In this document: positions 23,132 to 35,160 of the stretch, one piece after another | How the letters are laid out: each line of letters opens with the position of its first letter | How positions within the stretch are numbered: the stretch's first letter is position 1 | NCBI RefSeq assembly: GCF_036850765.1 | Contig: NC_089493.1 | Span: forward strand, 299,080,349-299,144,348 | DNA from: Saccopteryx bilineata | Lineage: Eukaryota > Chordata > Mammalia > Chiroptera > Emballonuridae | Direction of reading: 5' to 3' | Length of the DNA stretch: 64,000 nucleotides | Notes under the pieces: generated by a model | Told to the model about the DNA's origin: nothing | The model's input: only the letters and a program-made list of their open reading frames with translations | Databases searched by the model: none | Program-made: the position numbers and the translations under genes

Positions 23132-23298
23132 GCCTGACCTGTGGTGGCGCAGAGGATAAAGTGTCAACCTAGAAACACTGAGGTCGCCAGTTCAAAACCC
23201 TGGGCTTGACTGGTCAAGGCACATATGGAAGTTGATGCTTCCTTCTCCTTCCTCCCCTCTCTAAAATGAATAAATAAATAAAATATTTAAAAAAAAGA
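23132..23298 (+). repeat. SINE A
   Basis: GCCTGACCTGTGGTGGCGCA head. A 17-bp target duplication AAAGAAACACTTTGTGG flanks it (about 23115 and 23295). Confidence 0.93.
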
Positions 23299-23436
23299 AA
23301 CACTTTGTGGAAGACAGAGATTACACTGTCAAACCCATAAGAATGACTCATGAGAGAAGTCTTAGCAGTGGACAAAACATATGACCCACGCACTCTTATC
23401 AACATCTACTTTGACCAAAATTTACTCTTTCCGCAG

Positions 23437-25628
23437 AACCAAAGCCAGAGATACATCCGTGTCCTTCATGCTCTCTGGCCTTCTCCAGTCAGAAATTCTT
23501 CACCCAGCACGTGAAACGCAGTCACCCCAATGAGATTCTCCCAGGAACATCTACAAGAAAACAGCTCCAATCAAAGGATCCTTGCCCAGACCATCCAATT
23601 CAGCAGCAGCAACATACTGATACACACAGCTGGGATGACAAAGCTGAAGGTCATGAGGTCAAAGAAAAGTCCAGACCTTTGCTTAAAAGGACCAGGCAGA
23701 GGAGTATTTCAAGGGCCTTTTTCAAACCTCCTAAAGGACACATGGGAAGCTCTAGTGAGCAAGAGAGAATGATGCAGGAAGTGCCCAGCACAGGCCAGGA
23801 AGTAAATTCAGTGGACACAGGCAAAGTATCTATGGGAGTGGAAATGTCAAGAATTGTAGCTGTCAAGTATGGAGAGTGTGGGCAAGACTTTGAAGATAAG
23901 TCAGATCTCCTTATACACCAAAGGACAAACTCAGGGGAGAAACCCTATGTTTGCAGGGAGTGTGAACGAGGCTTTACACGGAAGTCAGATTTCCTCAGAC
24001 ACCAGAGGACACACACAGGGGAGAAGCCCTATGTTTGTGGGGAGTGTGAGCGAGGGTTTGCACGGAAGGCAGATCTCCTCATACACCAGAGGACACACTC
24101 AGGAGAGAAACCCTATGTTTGCAGAGTGTGCAAGCATGGCTTTGCACAGAAGTCACATCTCCTCATACACCAGAGGACACATTCACCGGAGAAACCCTAT
24201 GTTTGCAGGGTGTGCAAGCGTGGCTTTGCACGGAAGTCACACCTCCTCATACACCAGAGGACACATTCAGGGGGAAAACCCTATGTTTGCAGGGAGTGTG
24301 AGCGAGGCTTTCTATGCAAGTCAGATCTCCTCAAACACCAGAGGACACACACAGGGGTGAAACCCTATGTTTGCAAGGTGTGTGAGCGTGATTTTGCATG
24401 GAAGTCAAATCTCATCATACACCAGAGGACACACTCAGGTGAGAAACCCTATATTTGCAGGGTGTGTGAGCATGGCTTTGCAAGGAAGTCACAGCTCCTC
24501 AGACACCAGAGGACACACTCAGGGGAAAAGCCCTATGTTTGCAGGGAGTGTGACCAAGGCTTTGCACAGGAGTCAACTCTCCTCAGACACAACAGGACAC
24601 ACTCAGGGGAGAAGCCCTATGTTTGCAGGGAGTGTGAACGAGGCTTTGGACATAAGTCTCATCTCCTCACACACCTGAGGACACATTCAGGTGAGAAGCC
24701 CTATGTTTGCAGGGAGTGTGAGCGAGGCTTTGCACGGAAGTCAGATCTCCTCAGACACCAGAGGACACACTCAGAAGAGAAGCCCTATGTTTGCAGGGAG
24801 TGTGAGCGAGGCTTTGCCCAGAAATCATATCTCCTCAGACACCAGAGAACACACTCAAGGGAGAAGCCCTATGTTTGCAGGGAGTGTGAGCGAGGCTTTG
24901 CCCAGAAATCATATCTCCTCAGACACCAGAGAACACACTCAAGGGAGAAGCCCTATGTTTGTGGGGAGTGTGAACGAGGCTATACCTGGAAGTCAGACCT
25001 CCTCAGACACAACAGGACAAACTCAGGGGAGAAGCCCTATGTTTGCAGGGAGTGTGAACGAGGCTTTGCACAGAAGTCTCATCTCACACACCTGAGTACA
25101 CACTCAGGGGAGAAGCCCTATGTTTGTGGGGAGTGTGAGCGAGGGTTTGCACGGAAGGCAGATCTCCTCATACACCAGAGGACACACTCAGGAGAGAAAC
25201 CCTATGTTTGCGGAGTGTGCAAGCATGGCTTTGCACGGAAGTCAGATCTCTTCATACACCAGAGGACACATTCAGGGGAGAAACCCTATGTTTGCAGGGT
25301 GTGCAAGCGTGGCTTTTCAAGGAAGTCAAATCTCCTCAGACACCAGAGGACACACTCAGAAGAGAAGCCCTATGTTTGCAGGGAGTGTGAGCGAGGCTTT
25401 GCCCAGAAATCGTATCTCCTCAGACACCAGAGGACACACTCAGGAGAGAAGCCCTATGTTTGCAGGGAGTGTGAGCGAGGCTTTGCCCAGAAATCGTATC
25501 TCCTCAGACACCAGAGAACACACTCAAGGGAGAAGCCCTATGTTTGCAGGGAGTGTGAACGAGCCATTGCACGGGTCTCATCTCACACACCTCAGGACAC
25601 ACTCAGGGCAGAAGCCCTATGTTTGTAG
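23437..25628 (+). CDS. PRDM9-like: PRDM9-family last exon: post-SET finger and 19-finger C2H2 array
   Basis: Acceptor CTCTTTCCGCAG. It opens with [19 protein letters not shown], the isolated post-SET zinc finger, then a basic linker and a degenerate finger (one Cys, last His changed to Asn). From 23940 come 19 head-to-tail 28-residue fingers of the form [10 protein letters not shown]...[13 protein letters not shown]-contact residues (-1,3,6) by finger: RDR, RDI, QHI, RHI, CDK, WNI, RQR, QTR, HHT, RDR, QYR, QYR, WDR, (short), RDI, RDI, RNR, QYR, QYR. Finger 13 ends N-R-T-N, losing a zinc ligand. Finger 14 lacks one helix residue. Finger 20 is frameshifted by a 2-nt loss near 25573 and ends at TAG 25626. 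Such arrays bind DNA to place hotspots. Confidence 0.97.
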
Positions 25629-25800
25629 GGAGTGTGAGCAAAGCTTTGCAAGGAAATTCCAGCTCCTCAGACACCAGAGAATACACTCAGGGGAGAAGCC
25701 TTATGTTTGCAGGGAGTGCAAGCAAGGCTTAACATAGAAGGCAAATCTCATACACTAGAGGACACACTCAGGGGAGAAGACCTATGTTTGCATAGAGGGT
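25629..25800 (+). pseudogene. Decayed last fingers beyond the array stop
   Basis: After the frameshift the finger pattern continues in another frame: [20 protein letters not shown], then a finger start ending CKQGLT-stop, then stop-ridden finger scraps up to GTTTGCATAGAGG. Compared with the duplicate at 10004-10245 one 84-bp finger is missing here, as expected if unequal exchange removed it. Confidence 0.9.
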
Positions 25801-27090
25801 AGCAAGTTATTAGCATAAAATTGCATCTCCACAGCCATAGCTATTACATGGGTCATATCCAAGCTCTGAGGGGACTTCAGAAGGAGTTTACTGACCCCTT
25901 CCCTCACAAGAGTAATTTGTACAGATGTAACTGGTTAAACAAATTCTTTGCTTTCACACTAAGAGATTTGCTAGAGAAACGGTCCCTTAAGTGCTATGGG
26001 AATGTCAACACCAATCCTCCATGGTCTCTTGGCCTCCTGTTCTAATCTTATCACCATAACACTATGAAGACCGCCTGACCTGTGGTGTGCAGTGGGTAAA
26101 ACTTTGACCTGGAATGCTGACGTCGCTGGTTCAAAACCCTGGGCTTGCCTGGTCAAGGCACATATGGGAGTTGATGCTTTCTGCTCCTCCCTTCTCTCTC
26201 TATCTCTCCTCTCTCTCTAAAATGAATAAATTAAAAAAAAAAACTATGAAGACCACATACCTCATTTCCCCCTGTCACTGAAACCAGAGTTCCAAGAAAG
26301 CCACTGAGAACTCACACTCTCATGCACAGAAACTCAACCCTCTGGAAATGTGGAAGTCTGGAGTCAATCTACTTCGCTTACTGCCCAGGGGGAGGGATTT
26401 GAGACAGACTCACCAGGGATGGAATTTCCTTAATTTCCAGGAAGTGGCACCTTTTTTTTAGTAGGCTCACAACCCTCCTTCCTGGGCTTCTCTTGGCTCC
26501 TGTCATATTTCCTCTGACCTCTGTGTCTCAGTGGTGCAAACCAGGGAAGAACTTGTGCTTGTGCATGTCTGTGTACCTGGCTCAGTCTGGGCATCTGGTC
26601 TCCCTCACTCTCCTCACTGGCCTCTACAGGGTGAGAATCTCATGGTGCATACTACATGCACTCTGGATCATTCAATAGTTGCTTTGAATCTCAGCTCTGC
26701 CCTCACCAGCTGTGCTACCTAAGGCAAGATTCTCATAAAATGAGAATGGTGCCTGACTAGCAGTGCAGCAGTGAATAAAGCACTAAACTGAAACACAGAG
26801 GATCCAGGTTCAAAACCCCAAGCTCACCAGCTTGATTGAGCCTGAGGTTGCAAGCTTCAGTGTGGAATCATAGACATGACCTCATGATTGCTGGCTTGAG
26901 CCCAAGGTTGCTGGATTGAGCTTCTGGTCAAGGCACATATGAGAGCAATCAATGAACAACTAAGGAGCCCAAATAAAGAATTTGATGCTTCTCATCTTTC
27001 TCCCTTTCTTTTCCTATCTGTCCCTCTGTCGGTCTCATGCAAAAAGAAAAAAAAAAGAAAAAATTGCTTCTCTCCACTATATAAAACTGC
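25801..27090 (+). repeat. PRDM9 3' flank, duplicated at 10246-11566
   Basis: Includes the conserved but probably untranslated MHLHSHSYYMGH reading frame (25821-26045), SINE A at 26069-26246 (CGCCTGACCTGTGGTGTGCA), a MIR scrap (CTCAGCTCTGCCCTCACCAG) and SINE C at 26750-27060. AATAAA present near 10470 in the other copy is lost here (TTCTAATCTTATC). Confidence 0.88.
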
Positions 27091-27825
27091 CCTCTTGATG
27101 TTCCACTTACTGGACCTCACCCTTACTGGACTATCGCCCCTGAGACTGGAATTCCAAGAAGCTGACAAGCTGCCCCAAGGAGTGGCTCCTGATATACCAG
27201 GACTTTTTTTTTTCTTTTGTATTTTTCTGAAGCTGCAAACGGGGACAGTCAGACTCCCGCATGTGCCCGACCGGGATCCACCCAGCACGCCCACCAGGGG
27301 CGACCCCCTGCCCACCAGGGGGCGATGCTCTGCCCCTCCAGGGCATTGCTCTGCCATGACCAGAGCCACTCTAGCGCCTGGGACAGGGGCCAAGGAGCCA
27401 TCCCCAGCACCCGGGCCATCCCTGCTCCACTGGAGCCTCGGCTGTGGGAGGGGAATAGAGAGAGAGGAAGGAGGGGAGGGGGTACAGAAGCAAATGGGCG
27501 CCTCTCCTATGTGCCCTGCCCAGGAATTGAACCTGGGTCCCCTGCACGCCAGGTCGATGCTCTACCACTGAGGCAACCAGCCAGGGCCCATACCAGGACT
27601 TTTGATTCAACACCCACATGCTCGAAGCCCCCCAAGGAGGAACGTTCCAGACATACCAGAACTTTTGCCTCAGTATCCCCTCAGGCTCTCCCAAAAACTA
27701 TGTAACTTGCCCCTAGTTTGTAGCTGGTTCTCTTCTCCCTGGAGAAGTGCCCGGCAGGGTCTCTTTCTTTCTTTCAAGAAAGCCTGTTGTTACTCTGGCC
27801 TTCTGAACTCCCATGGATTCCAACA
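27088..27825 (+). mobile_element. ERV-F1 5' LTR, interrupted by a SINE B
   Basis: LTR starts within CTGCCCTCTTGATGTTCC; its first about 15 nt are missing. It has CTATGTAACTTGCCCC, then TTCTTTCAAGAAAGCC where other copies keep an AATAAAG polyadenylation signal, and ends ATTCCAACA. It is split by a reverse SINE B at 27198-27592, with TACCAGGACTTTT duplicated around it. Confidence 0.88.
27198..27592 (-). repeat. SINE B, reverse, in the LTR
   Basis: GTATTTTTCTGAAGCTGCAA start, GGGCGATGCTCTGCCCCTCC body, GAGGCAACCAGCCAGGGCCC head. Target duplication TACCAGGACTTTT. The ORFs of 150-210 codons across it are SINE read-through. Confidence 0.95.
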
Positions 27826-29571
27826 TTTGGTGCCGGAACCTGGGACAGGGTACTAACTGCCTGGACAATCTTTCTATGACATCCAAATTTAAACCAGGGA
27901 AGCAATGGGCAGTGGCAGCTCGTCCCAGGCTTACTCCCTGATTCTATTTGGATGTGTAATTGTAAGGTCAATTGGCCAGTAGTTTAACCCTGTCCTGAAC
28001 CCCTGCTGGATCAGAAAGGTAAAAATGCTCTCCCTTCCCCTTTCCCAGTTGGCCTCCAAATTTCTCTCGAAAACACCCCTTCCTGGATGGACGGTTTTTA
28101 CTTTGGACCCCATATCTACCAGTGGTCTGCCTCTACTCCTTTATGGACTTCTACGAAAGTCCAGGCATGCCTAGCCTGGCCTCTCTCCTACATCCTGGGA
28201 TCTTGGCCTTTGGGTGATGACCTCTTGTCTCAGTCTCTCTTTCTACGGAGATTTTCTCCTCGAATTGTGACTGAAGGTGGGAACCACACTTCTCTCACCA
28301 GTGTCCTCTACAGTGGGCTCCTCTCAGTCCAAACCATTCAGCCAGGCTCCCCTCAGAACATGGGAGAGGGATTTGTGACAGACCTCAGGCCTGTCAATCT
28401 CAGGCCTCAGAGACTACTCCTCTACTCCTTCAGGACTCACCCTACTCTGTGAGGTTCACAGTTTGGGAGGTTTCTACTCCGAGCAGCTAGTTTCTACAGA
28501 CTTCCTCAAAAGCCTAGAAACCTTGCCAGGTTGCTTTCTAGTACCATCACTATATCCTAAGAGATCTTGACCATTTCTGCCACCGGATGGGGAAGGCATC
28601 AGAGATTCCTTACGTGTGCAGGCCTTTCTTCCCCCTTCTCTCCTGTCCTTAATTTCTGTACCGCTTGTTCTACATGCAGGCCGGTTTTGGCCAAAGAAAC
28701 TTCACCTAAAACCTCTGCTCCTAATATTTCCTTCTCCGTGGACTCCCAACTCTCTCCTTCTCCTGCCTGACCTCCAAGGGCACCCTTCTCTCAGGACCCT
28801 TCTCTAATTCCTCTACAAATGTCTTTTGCTCTAGTCTCTTCCCTCCAAGAGCCCCCTCCCTTCTCCACTGTGTTCTTCATTCCCTCCCCCTCCTTAGAAG
28901 CTGTGGCTCTGGCTGCGGTGTCTGTCTCTCTTCTTCGACCCCTCCCCACTGGCTTTGCTGTATTTTACCCATTTCCCTCTCCCCACCAGCTTCTGCTACA
29001 GCTGTGCCCTTCTCCCCCTCATCCTGCAGATTCTGACCCTCCTTTTCCATCCAGCTGCTCACACTGTCCATCCGTCTGCCTTCTCTCTTCCTCCCCTCTA
29101 TGCTGGCAACCCCCTGCCATCTCGAAAAACTTAAAAAAGCAGAATTGTATATAAAGCTATGTAAGTAATCCGTCATGTCTCTGTCAGAAAATATCTCTAG
29201 TATATAATAATTTGAATTGAAACAAGTAAAGCACGCTCATTTATTGTAAATTCCTTAATTCATAACTTTTATGTAAAGTCTTTGTTTAATGTGTAACTGT
29301 GTATGTTTCTCTAAGGCCTTAAACAAATAATTACCTGCCTCTTAAACCAGGCTTACTCATCTCCACGGACTCTCCCTGCAATACCCCCAACCTTGCTGTC
29401 CGAAAACCTTCAGGGGATTATCGCCTCCTACAAGTCTTATGCCTAATCAATGAGGCAATAGTTTCCCTCCATCCAGTAGTCCATAATCTCTACAAGTTAT
29501 TGTCACACATCCCCTCAAACACCTCTTACTTCAGGATCATAGACCTCAAGAATGTCTTCTTTATCATCCTC

Positions 29572-29769
29572 TACCAGGGGTCCCCAAACTTTTTCACAGG
29601 GGGTCAGTTCACTGTCCCACAGACCGTTGGAGGGCCACCACATACAGTGCTCCTCTCACTGACCACCAATGAAAGAGGTCCCCTTTCCCGAAGTGCAGCA
29701 GGGGGCCAGATAAATGGCCTCGGGGCCGCTTGTGGCCCATGGGCCGTAGTTTGGGGATGCCTGCTTACA
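29572..29769 (+). mobile_element. Non-autonomous hAT-like transposon inside ERV-F1
   Basis: Inverted ends CAGGGGTCCCCAAACTTTTT and TAGTTTGGGGATGCCTG. The matching point in ERV-F2 (near 43880) reads through CCTCTACACCCTGAC without it. A TSD close to CCTCTAC is visible but mutated on one side. It splits the reverse-transcriptase relic. Confidence 0.92.
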
Positions 29770-31339
29770 CTCTGACTCTTTACTTTCTGTTTACCTGTAC
29801 ATAGACTATCTTACCCTAGGCGATCAAAAAAGCCCACACCTGTTTGGGCAGGCACTAGCTCAGGATTTAGCAGCATGCAATCTCAAAACTAGTACTCTCT
29901 TACCATATGTAGATAACCTACTCCTCTGCAGCCCCTCCCTGCCTGCTTTAAGGAGACACATCTCCACCCTTCTTAACTTCCTCACTGTGAAGGGATATCG
30001 TGTCTTCTCTGCTAAGCCTCAAGTTCACTCTTAGTCTGTAGTCCATCTGGGCATCGCTTTAACCCCCACCACCTGAAGTCTTACCCTACATCTAACTCAG
30101 AATCTCTGCAATCTCCAACCACCTACCACCGCAAATCAAATATTTTCGGTCCTTGGTCTAATAGGCTTTTTTAGACACTGGATTCCCAAGTTTGCTCTCT
30201 TTGTCAAGCCCCTCAGTGAGATCTTCTGAGCATGGCTTTTAAGGTCTATAATGACCAAGGAAGTAACAGAAAAGGCAAATAAGAAACAAAAGAAGTCAGG
30301 AAATACCAGCTTTTGGCATACGCTCTTAAAGGCTTCAGAACCATAAAGGGCTTTATAGGACTCCATCAGGGCCCTGCTCCAGAGTGGAAAGAAAGGTCAT
30401 TGAACTGAAGCCTGGCAGGCTTCCCAGCCCCATCTGTTGACATGTCTTTTCTGTGGAAAAAGGTACACGAGAAATTAAGCTGCCCATGGAGGGAGGGTTC
30501 AGTCTCTTCTAGCCCTGCTCCAGCTACCTGTGACCTGACCTTGCCCAGCATGCTGGGAATTGCCACTGAAGGCCCAAGGACATCGTTCAGGAGCCTAAAG
30601 TATTTCTTCCAAATAGAAGATAAACTAATCTCATTTCTTATAAACACAAGGGCCATCTACACTGCCTTGCTTGCATATTTGAGTTTTATTTATCCCTCGA
30701 AGATCTCTACTGTGGGTATTGAGAGTTTGATTTTGTTGCTCTATTTAATGTATAGTATATCCTTTATACCTCTTGTCTCAATGCCCCATTCCTATGGTGG
30801 GCTGGGACCTGCTGCTAATTCCAGCTAGAAGCAGTGATCAATAGGACCTAAACTCTAATGCAAAGTATAGAACTGTAACCACCCTTTCCCTAAGTACTTT
30901 CAAGATTTATAGTTTACTCAGCAAACTGTTCAAAGACTGTCCAAGAGGCGCTTCCAGCAGTACATCACCCAAAGACTGATTTTCATGTGGACAGGTCCAC
31001 ACACCGTGGTCCTGACAACTCCCAGTGCTGCTAAGGGTGACTCTTTCCTCCACCCTGACCATCTAGAGCTCAGAAACAGAGAAACAAAATTGACCCCTTG
31101 TCCTTCTAGTCTCTATTCATGTCTCAGCCTGCCTCACCCAATCAGGGGTTTTCTACTCATATGGGACCAACACCTATATATGTCTCCTTACTAATCGAAC
31201 AGAAACCTGTAACCTAATCTATCTCACCCCAAATATAAACCTAATCCTACCCCATGAGCCTTTTTTAATTCTTAGTACATTACTCATCAATCTAAGAACC
31301 AAACAAGCTGTACAGGTAATCCCTCTTCTTCTTCTTCTT

Positions 31340-31706
31340 CTTTTTTTTTTGTATTTTTCTGAAGTTGGAAGCGGGGAGGCAGTCAGACAGACTCCCGCAT
31401 GCGCCCGACCAGGATCCACCCGGCATGCCCACCAGGGGGCAATGCTCTGCCCCTCTGGGGCATCGCTCTGTTGTATCCAGAGTCATTCTAGTGCCTGAGG
31501 CAGAGGCCACAGAGCCATCCTCAGTACCCGGGCCAATTTTGCTCCAATGGAGCCTTGGCTGTGGGAGGGGAAGAGAGAGACAGAGAGGAAGGAGAGGGGG
31601 AGGGGTGGAGATGCAGATGGGCACTTCTGTGTGCCCTGGCCAGGAATCAAACCCGGGACTTCTGCATGGCAGGCCAACACTCTACCACTGAGCCAACCGG
31701 CCAGGG
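31340..31706 (-). repeat. SINE B, reverse, in ERV-F1
   Basis: TTTGTATTTTTCTGAAGTTG start, CCAACCGGCCAGGGCC head; CCCTCTTCTT duplicated. ERV-F2 lacks it at 46391. Confidence 0.95.
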
Positions 31707-31896
31707 CCCCCTCTTCTTGTTGCTTTAAAAATCTCTACAAAAATAGGTCTAGGGGCAGGGGGACTGGCCACTTACCTTTTTTATTCCTACTCTCTCTCTC
31801 TCTCTCTCTCTCAAGCCCAGCAAATTTGTAAACATGGAATCAGTGGTTTCACACAAACTGGGCATCTTGATTATAGCCTTCAATTAGTCCACTCAG

Positions 31897-32076
31897 GCCT
31901 GACCTGTGGTGGCGCAGTGGATAAAGCGTTGACCTGGAATGCTGAAGTCACCGGTTCAAAACCCTGGGCTTGCCTGGTCAAGGCACATATGGAAGTTGAT
32001 GCTTCCTGCTCCTCCCTCCCTCTTCTCTCTCTCACACACTCTTCTTTCTAAAAATTAATAAAATTTAAAAAAAGCA
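31897..32076 (+). repeat. SINE A in ERV-F1
   Basis: GCCTGACCTGTGGTGGCGCA head; CAATTAGTCCACTCA duplicated on both sides. Absent from ERV-F2 near 46575. Confidence 0.95.
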
Positions 32077-32344
32077 ATTAGTCCACTCACTCTCCTATTT
32101 ATTTCTCTAACTTTAGGACCTGCCTCTTACATTTGTTCACTAGTTTCTTACAGAACCACATACAGACCTTCACCAATCAGAAAATTGAAAAAATTACCTA
32201 ACCCTACACACCAACCCTGAAACCTGCCCTACCAAAACAGAAAAATCTGAAACCTTATATCAGCAAACCTTGTAAATCCTATCTTTCAACTCCTACAGGT
32301 CCCCTAAACCTAAACCTCTCCCGTATCCCTGAAGAACTAGGAGA

Positions 32345-32719
32345 ATGAATAGCATTCATCTCTTAACACTTCTCAGTCTTTTTACCCTTCACATAATAAG
32401 GGGACAAGATCGCTGGGTCTTCTTGGCTGAAGAAGAGCCTACAAATGGACATGAAACATTTCTTTTAGCTCAAGCTAACTGCTCTCTCCAGGGCTGCCAG
32501 GAAAGAATATCTCTAACTTTACCATGGAAGAACTTTCACTCCCTGCTATACAACCCTCCTTATCTCTGCATTCCTAATCTCCAAATACTTGCCCCTTTCT
32601 TTATCAAGTTGCTACAGGCCCGGGTGAGAGAAATCTCTAGAATTACCTACAGTCAAATGCTCTTACACTCCTATTCCCCAATACCCCAAGGAGAACTTCA
32701 CGAGGGAAATATCAAATAG
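32345..32719 (+). pseudogene. ERV-F1 env N-terminal relic with signal peptide
   Basis: A 124-codon ORF starts with a hydrophobic signal-like segment (about residues 3-20) and has two Cys within an NCSLQGCQ motif. The envelope would continue downstream but stops at 32719, and a solo LTR sits 60 bp later. The equivalent ORF in ERV-F2 (46840) is cut by the 5S insertion. No CWLC motif, fusion peptide or QNRR-type region is seen downstream, so most of env is deleted in both copies. Confidence 0.6.
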
Positions 32720-32778
32720 GTAGGGATGACAGCAAGAAGAAGCCGCCCTCAGCCTGAGAAGTTTCGTCCTGAATGTTC

Positions 32779-33267
32779 TGTTAGATTCAGGGAGTACTGA
32801 CATACTGGGGCTGCCAAGAGTGTACAAGGTCCCTGTGACACTGAGAACAAAGAGTTCAGCAACATCCTGCATTGAGTCAGAGACCCTTATCAGTTTATGT
32901 TTGAAATTTTCCACTGAGTAATACCCCTTCATAACTGTGCACGACCTCCCTAGCCAATAGCTAACAGCCACATCAGCTTCTGTATGATGCTTGCTCATCC
33001 TAGATAGCCACCCTATAAAAAGGAGCCATTTTAGAAGCTCGTGGCTGCAGTGCTCCAGTCTCTTCGGAGGCGTGGGTTGCCTGCAGTCCCTGCGCGGGTT
33101 TGGGGTGCTGCAGTGTTGCCCTGTGTGGGTTACCTGCAGTCCCTGCGCAGGTTTGGGGGGCTGCAGTGCTCCCTTGCATGGGTTGCTTGCAGTCCCTGTG
33201 CAAGTCTGCAATAAAACTTATAAAATTCACTTTGTGTCTGCTGTGGCCTGTCTCCTAGGATGTAACA
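32779..33267 (+). mobile_element. Solo LTR of a second ERV family inside ERV-F1 env
   Basis: Begins TGTTAGATTCAG, has CCCTATAAAAAGG (TATA) near 33012 and CAATAAAACTTATAAAATTC near 33210, ends GATGTAACA. ERV-F2 shows the empty site at 47390 (GAATGTTCTCCAAACC). The flanks GTTC/ATTC give a 4-bp target duplication with one mismatch. Three about 53-bp tandem units (GGGTTGCCTGCAGTCCCTGC) at 33070-33205 lie in the R-U5 part. Shares CCACATCAGCTTCTGTATGA with the LTR near 9250. Confidence 0.9.
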
Positions 33268-33723
33268 TTCTCCAAACCCCCTTCCTTTTAAACCACACAT
33301 ATTCAGTCCTTCTAAAAACTTACACCAACAGGTTCCCTGTCTCTACAAATCTCCACATGTCCTCCCATTCGAGAGGAACCAGACCAGCACGTCTCATGAG
33401 GCTCATCCAGGAGACCATGTGTCACCATGTCACTCTGTCCAATGGGCACTCGCAGCAGGCAATTCACAATTATTACCTCGCAAATTTTTTTTACTTCCTC
33501 ACTCAGGTTTTCAGAGACATCGCCTGGTTCAGACTTTACAACTTGGAAATTGACGACCTTTTTAACCGGATGGGAGACTTGCCTTGGCAAAGTTTCCTTC
33601 TTAAGTTCTCTCCAGAAAAAGCAATAATTTTCCAATTTTTTCTCCTCTTTCTCCTCACCTCTCACCATATATTATAAAGTTAATAACTGCCTATCTTTTA
33701 TATGTAACCACAGAGTTGAGAAA

Positions 33724-34492
33724 TGATAGATATGTGTATTCCAAACTGCCCTCTTGATGTTCCTCTTATCTGTCAGACCTCACCCTTACTGCCCCCGAGA
33801 CAGAGGATTTCAAAGAAACTGATGAGCCACCCCAAGGAGGGGCTCCGGATTTACCAGGACTTTTGATTCAACACCCACATGCTCGAAGTCCCCCAAGGAG
33901 GAGCATTCCGGACATACCAGAACTTTTGCCTCAGTATCCCCTCAGGCTCTCCCAAACACTATATAACTCGCCCCTAGTCTGTAACTGGTGCTCTTCTCCC
34001 TGGGAGAAGTGCCCAGTAGGGTTCCTTTCTTCCTTTCTTTCTTTTTTTTTTTTTGTATTTTTCTGAAACTGAAAATGGGGAGAGACAGTCAGACAGACTC
34101 CCGCATGCGCCCGACCGGGATCCACCCGGCACGCCCACCAGGGGCAACGCTCTGCCCACCAGGGGGCGACGCTCTGCCCCTCCGGGGCATCGCTCTGCCG
34201 CGACCAGAACCAATCTAGCGCCTGTGGCAGAGGCCAAGGAGCCATCCCCAGCACCCGGGGACATCTTTGCTCCAAAGGAGCCTTGGCTGCGGAAGGGGAA
34301 GAGAGAGACAGAGAGGGGGCAGGAGTGGAGAAGCAAATGGGCGCTTCTCCTATGTGCTCTGGCCGGGAATCGAATCCGGGTCCCCTGCACACCAGGCCGA
34401 CGCTCTACCGCTGAGCCAACCGGCCAGGGCTCCTTTCTTCCTTTCATTAAAGCCTGTTACTCTGGTCTTCTGGACTCCCATGGATTCCAACA
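33724..34492 (+). mobile_element. ERV-F1 3' LTR, interrupted by SINE B (34042-34430)
   Basis: TGATAGATATGTG start, ATTCCAACA end. A reverse SINE B lies inside it, with CCTTTCTTCCTTTC duplicated. Different SINEs interrupt the two LTRs of this provirus, so they arrived after integration. Confidence 0.92.
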
Positions 34493-35160
34493 GTGTCCAC
34501 AGTTTCAAAGCTAGTAGGAAAGGAACCCAATATTAATTAGAAACTAATTTGAAGTTACATTGTGCCCACAGGTACCAAAAGGTCAAGGCAAGTAAAATGC
34601 ATGAATCAAATAGTAAAAGAAAAGTAACCACCCTTTCCCTATGTAATTGACAGATTTACAGGTTACTCAGCAAACTGTTCAAAGACTGTCCAAAGGTGCT
34701 TCCAGCAGATTCAGTACATCACCCAAGGACTGACTTTCACATGGACAGGTCCACACACCATGATCCTGACAACTCCCACTGCTGCTAAGGTAGAAAAACA
34801 GCATGCCCTACTCCAAACACAAACCAGAAGCTGGTTGGTCTATGTACGGTGAATGTATGAAAACCTCACTATGGACTTCTTTTTATCAGACTTTCGGAAA
34901 AGGGAAACTAGAGTAAAACAAAAGCCAACTTAATTGTCACTAAAGGTTAAGATTTTTAATATCAAGAGTTTTGACTGGAAAGGAAATTGTACAGTCTATA
35001 GAACATTAATTAGTAATATTTGTTTCTTTAGTGAACTGTAATGCTATTAATTCTGTCTGTTAAATATCTGTTACATGTTATTATATCCCTAGACAGCAGC
35101 CTCATAATCTTCAGTAAACTAAGTCAAGGATTTGACTTAGGAAATAGAACCAGTGGGGAA
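34493..35160 (+). pseudogene. Third ERV pol/integrase fragment
   Basis: 34625-34800 matches the integrase-end segment of ERV-F1 and F2 (GGTTACTCAGCAAACTGTTC, CATGGACAGGTCCACACACC) but then continues differently, without env, into a distinct LTR at 35161. It is full of stops. This is a deletion derivative or recombinant of the same lineage. 34493-34624 shows nothing recognisable. Confidence 0.65.

Larger units (their letters stand above)
27826..33723 (+). mobile_element. ERV-F1 internal region (gag, pol, env relics)
   Basis: A primer site TGGTGCCGGAACCTGGGAC follows the LTR and differs slightly from the tRNA-Phe type kept in the second provirus. A gag start (ATGGGCAGTGGCAGC at 27905) is followed by stops. 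A reverse-transcriptase relic lies near 29390-30060 with YVDN in place of the catalytic YVDD. An integrase C-terminal scrap (WTGPHTVVLTTP) lies near 30990. An env signal-peptide ORF is at 32345. Frameshifts and stops occur throughout; it is not functional. Insertions: hAT-like element 29572-29769, SINE B 31340-31706, SINE A 31897-32076, solo LTR 32779-33267. Confidence 0.9.

Noticed and set aside
23869..25737. Second-frame ORFs over the finger array
   Set aside because: They are shadow frames of the 84-bp repeats. Only the final part (25630-25737) matters, as the out-of-frame remnant of the last fingers.
33931..34514. 150-codon ORFs on both strands near 27.2, 31.4, 34.2, 37.2, 39.0, 44.8 and 45.8 kb
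   Set aside because: All coincide with GC-rich SINE B bodies, which lack stops in several frames.
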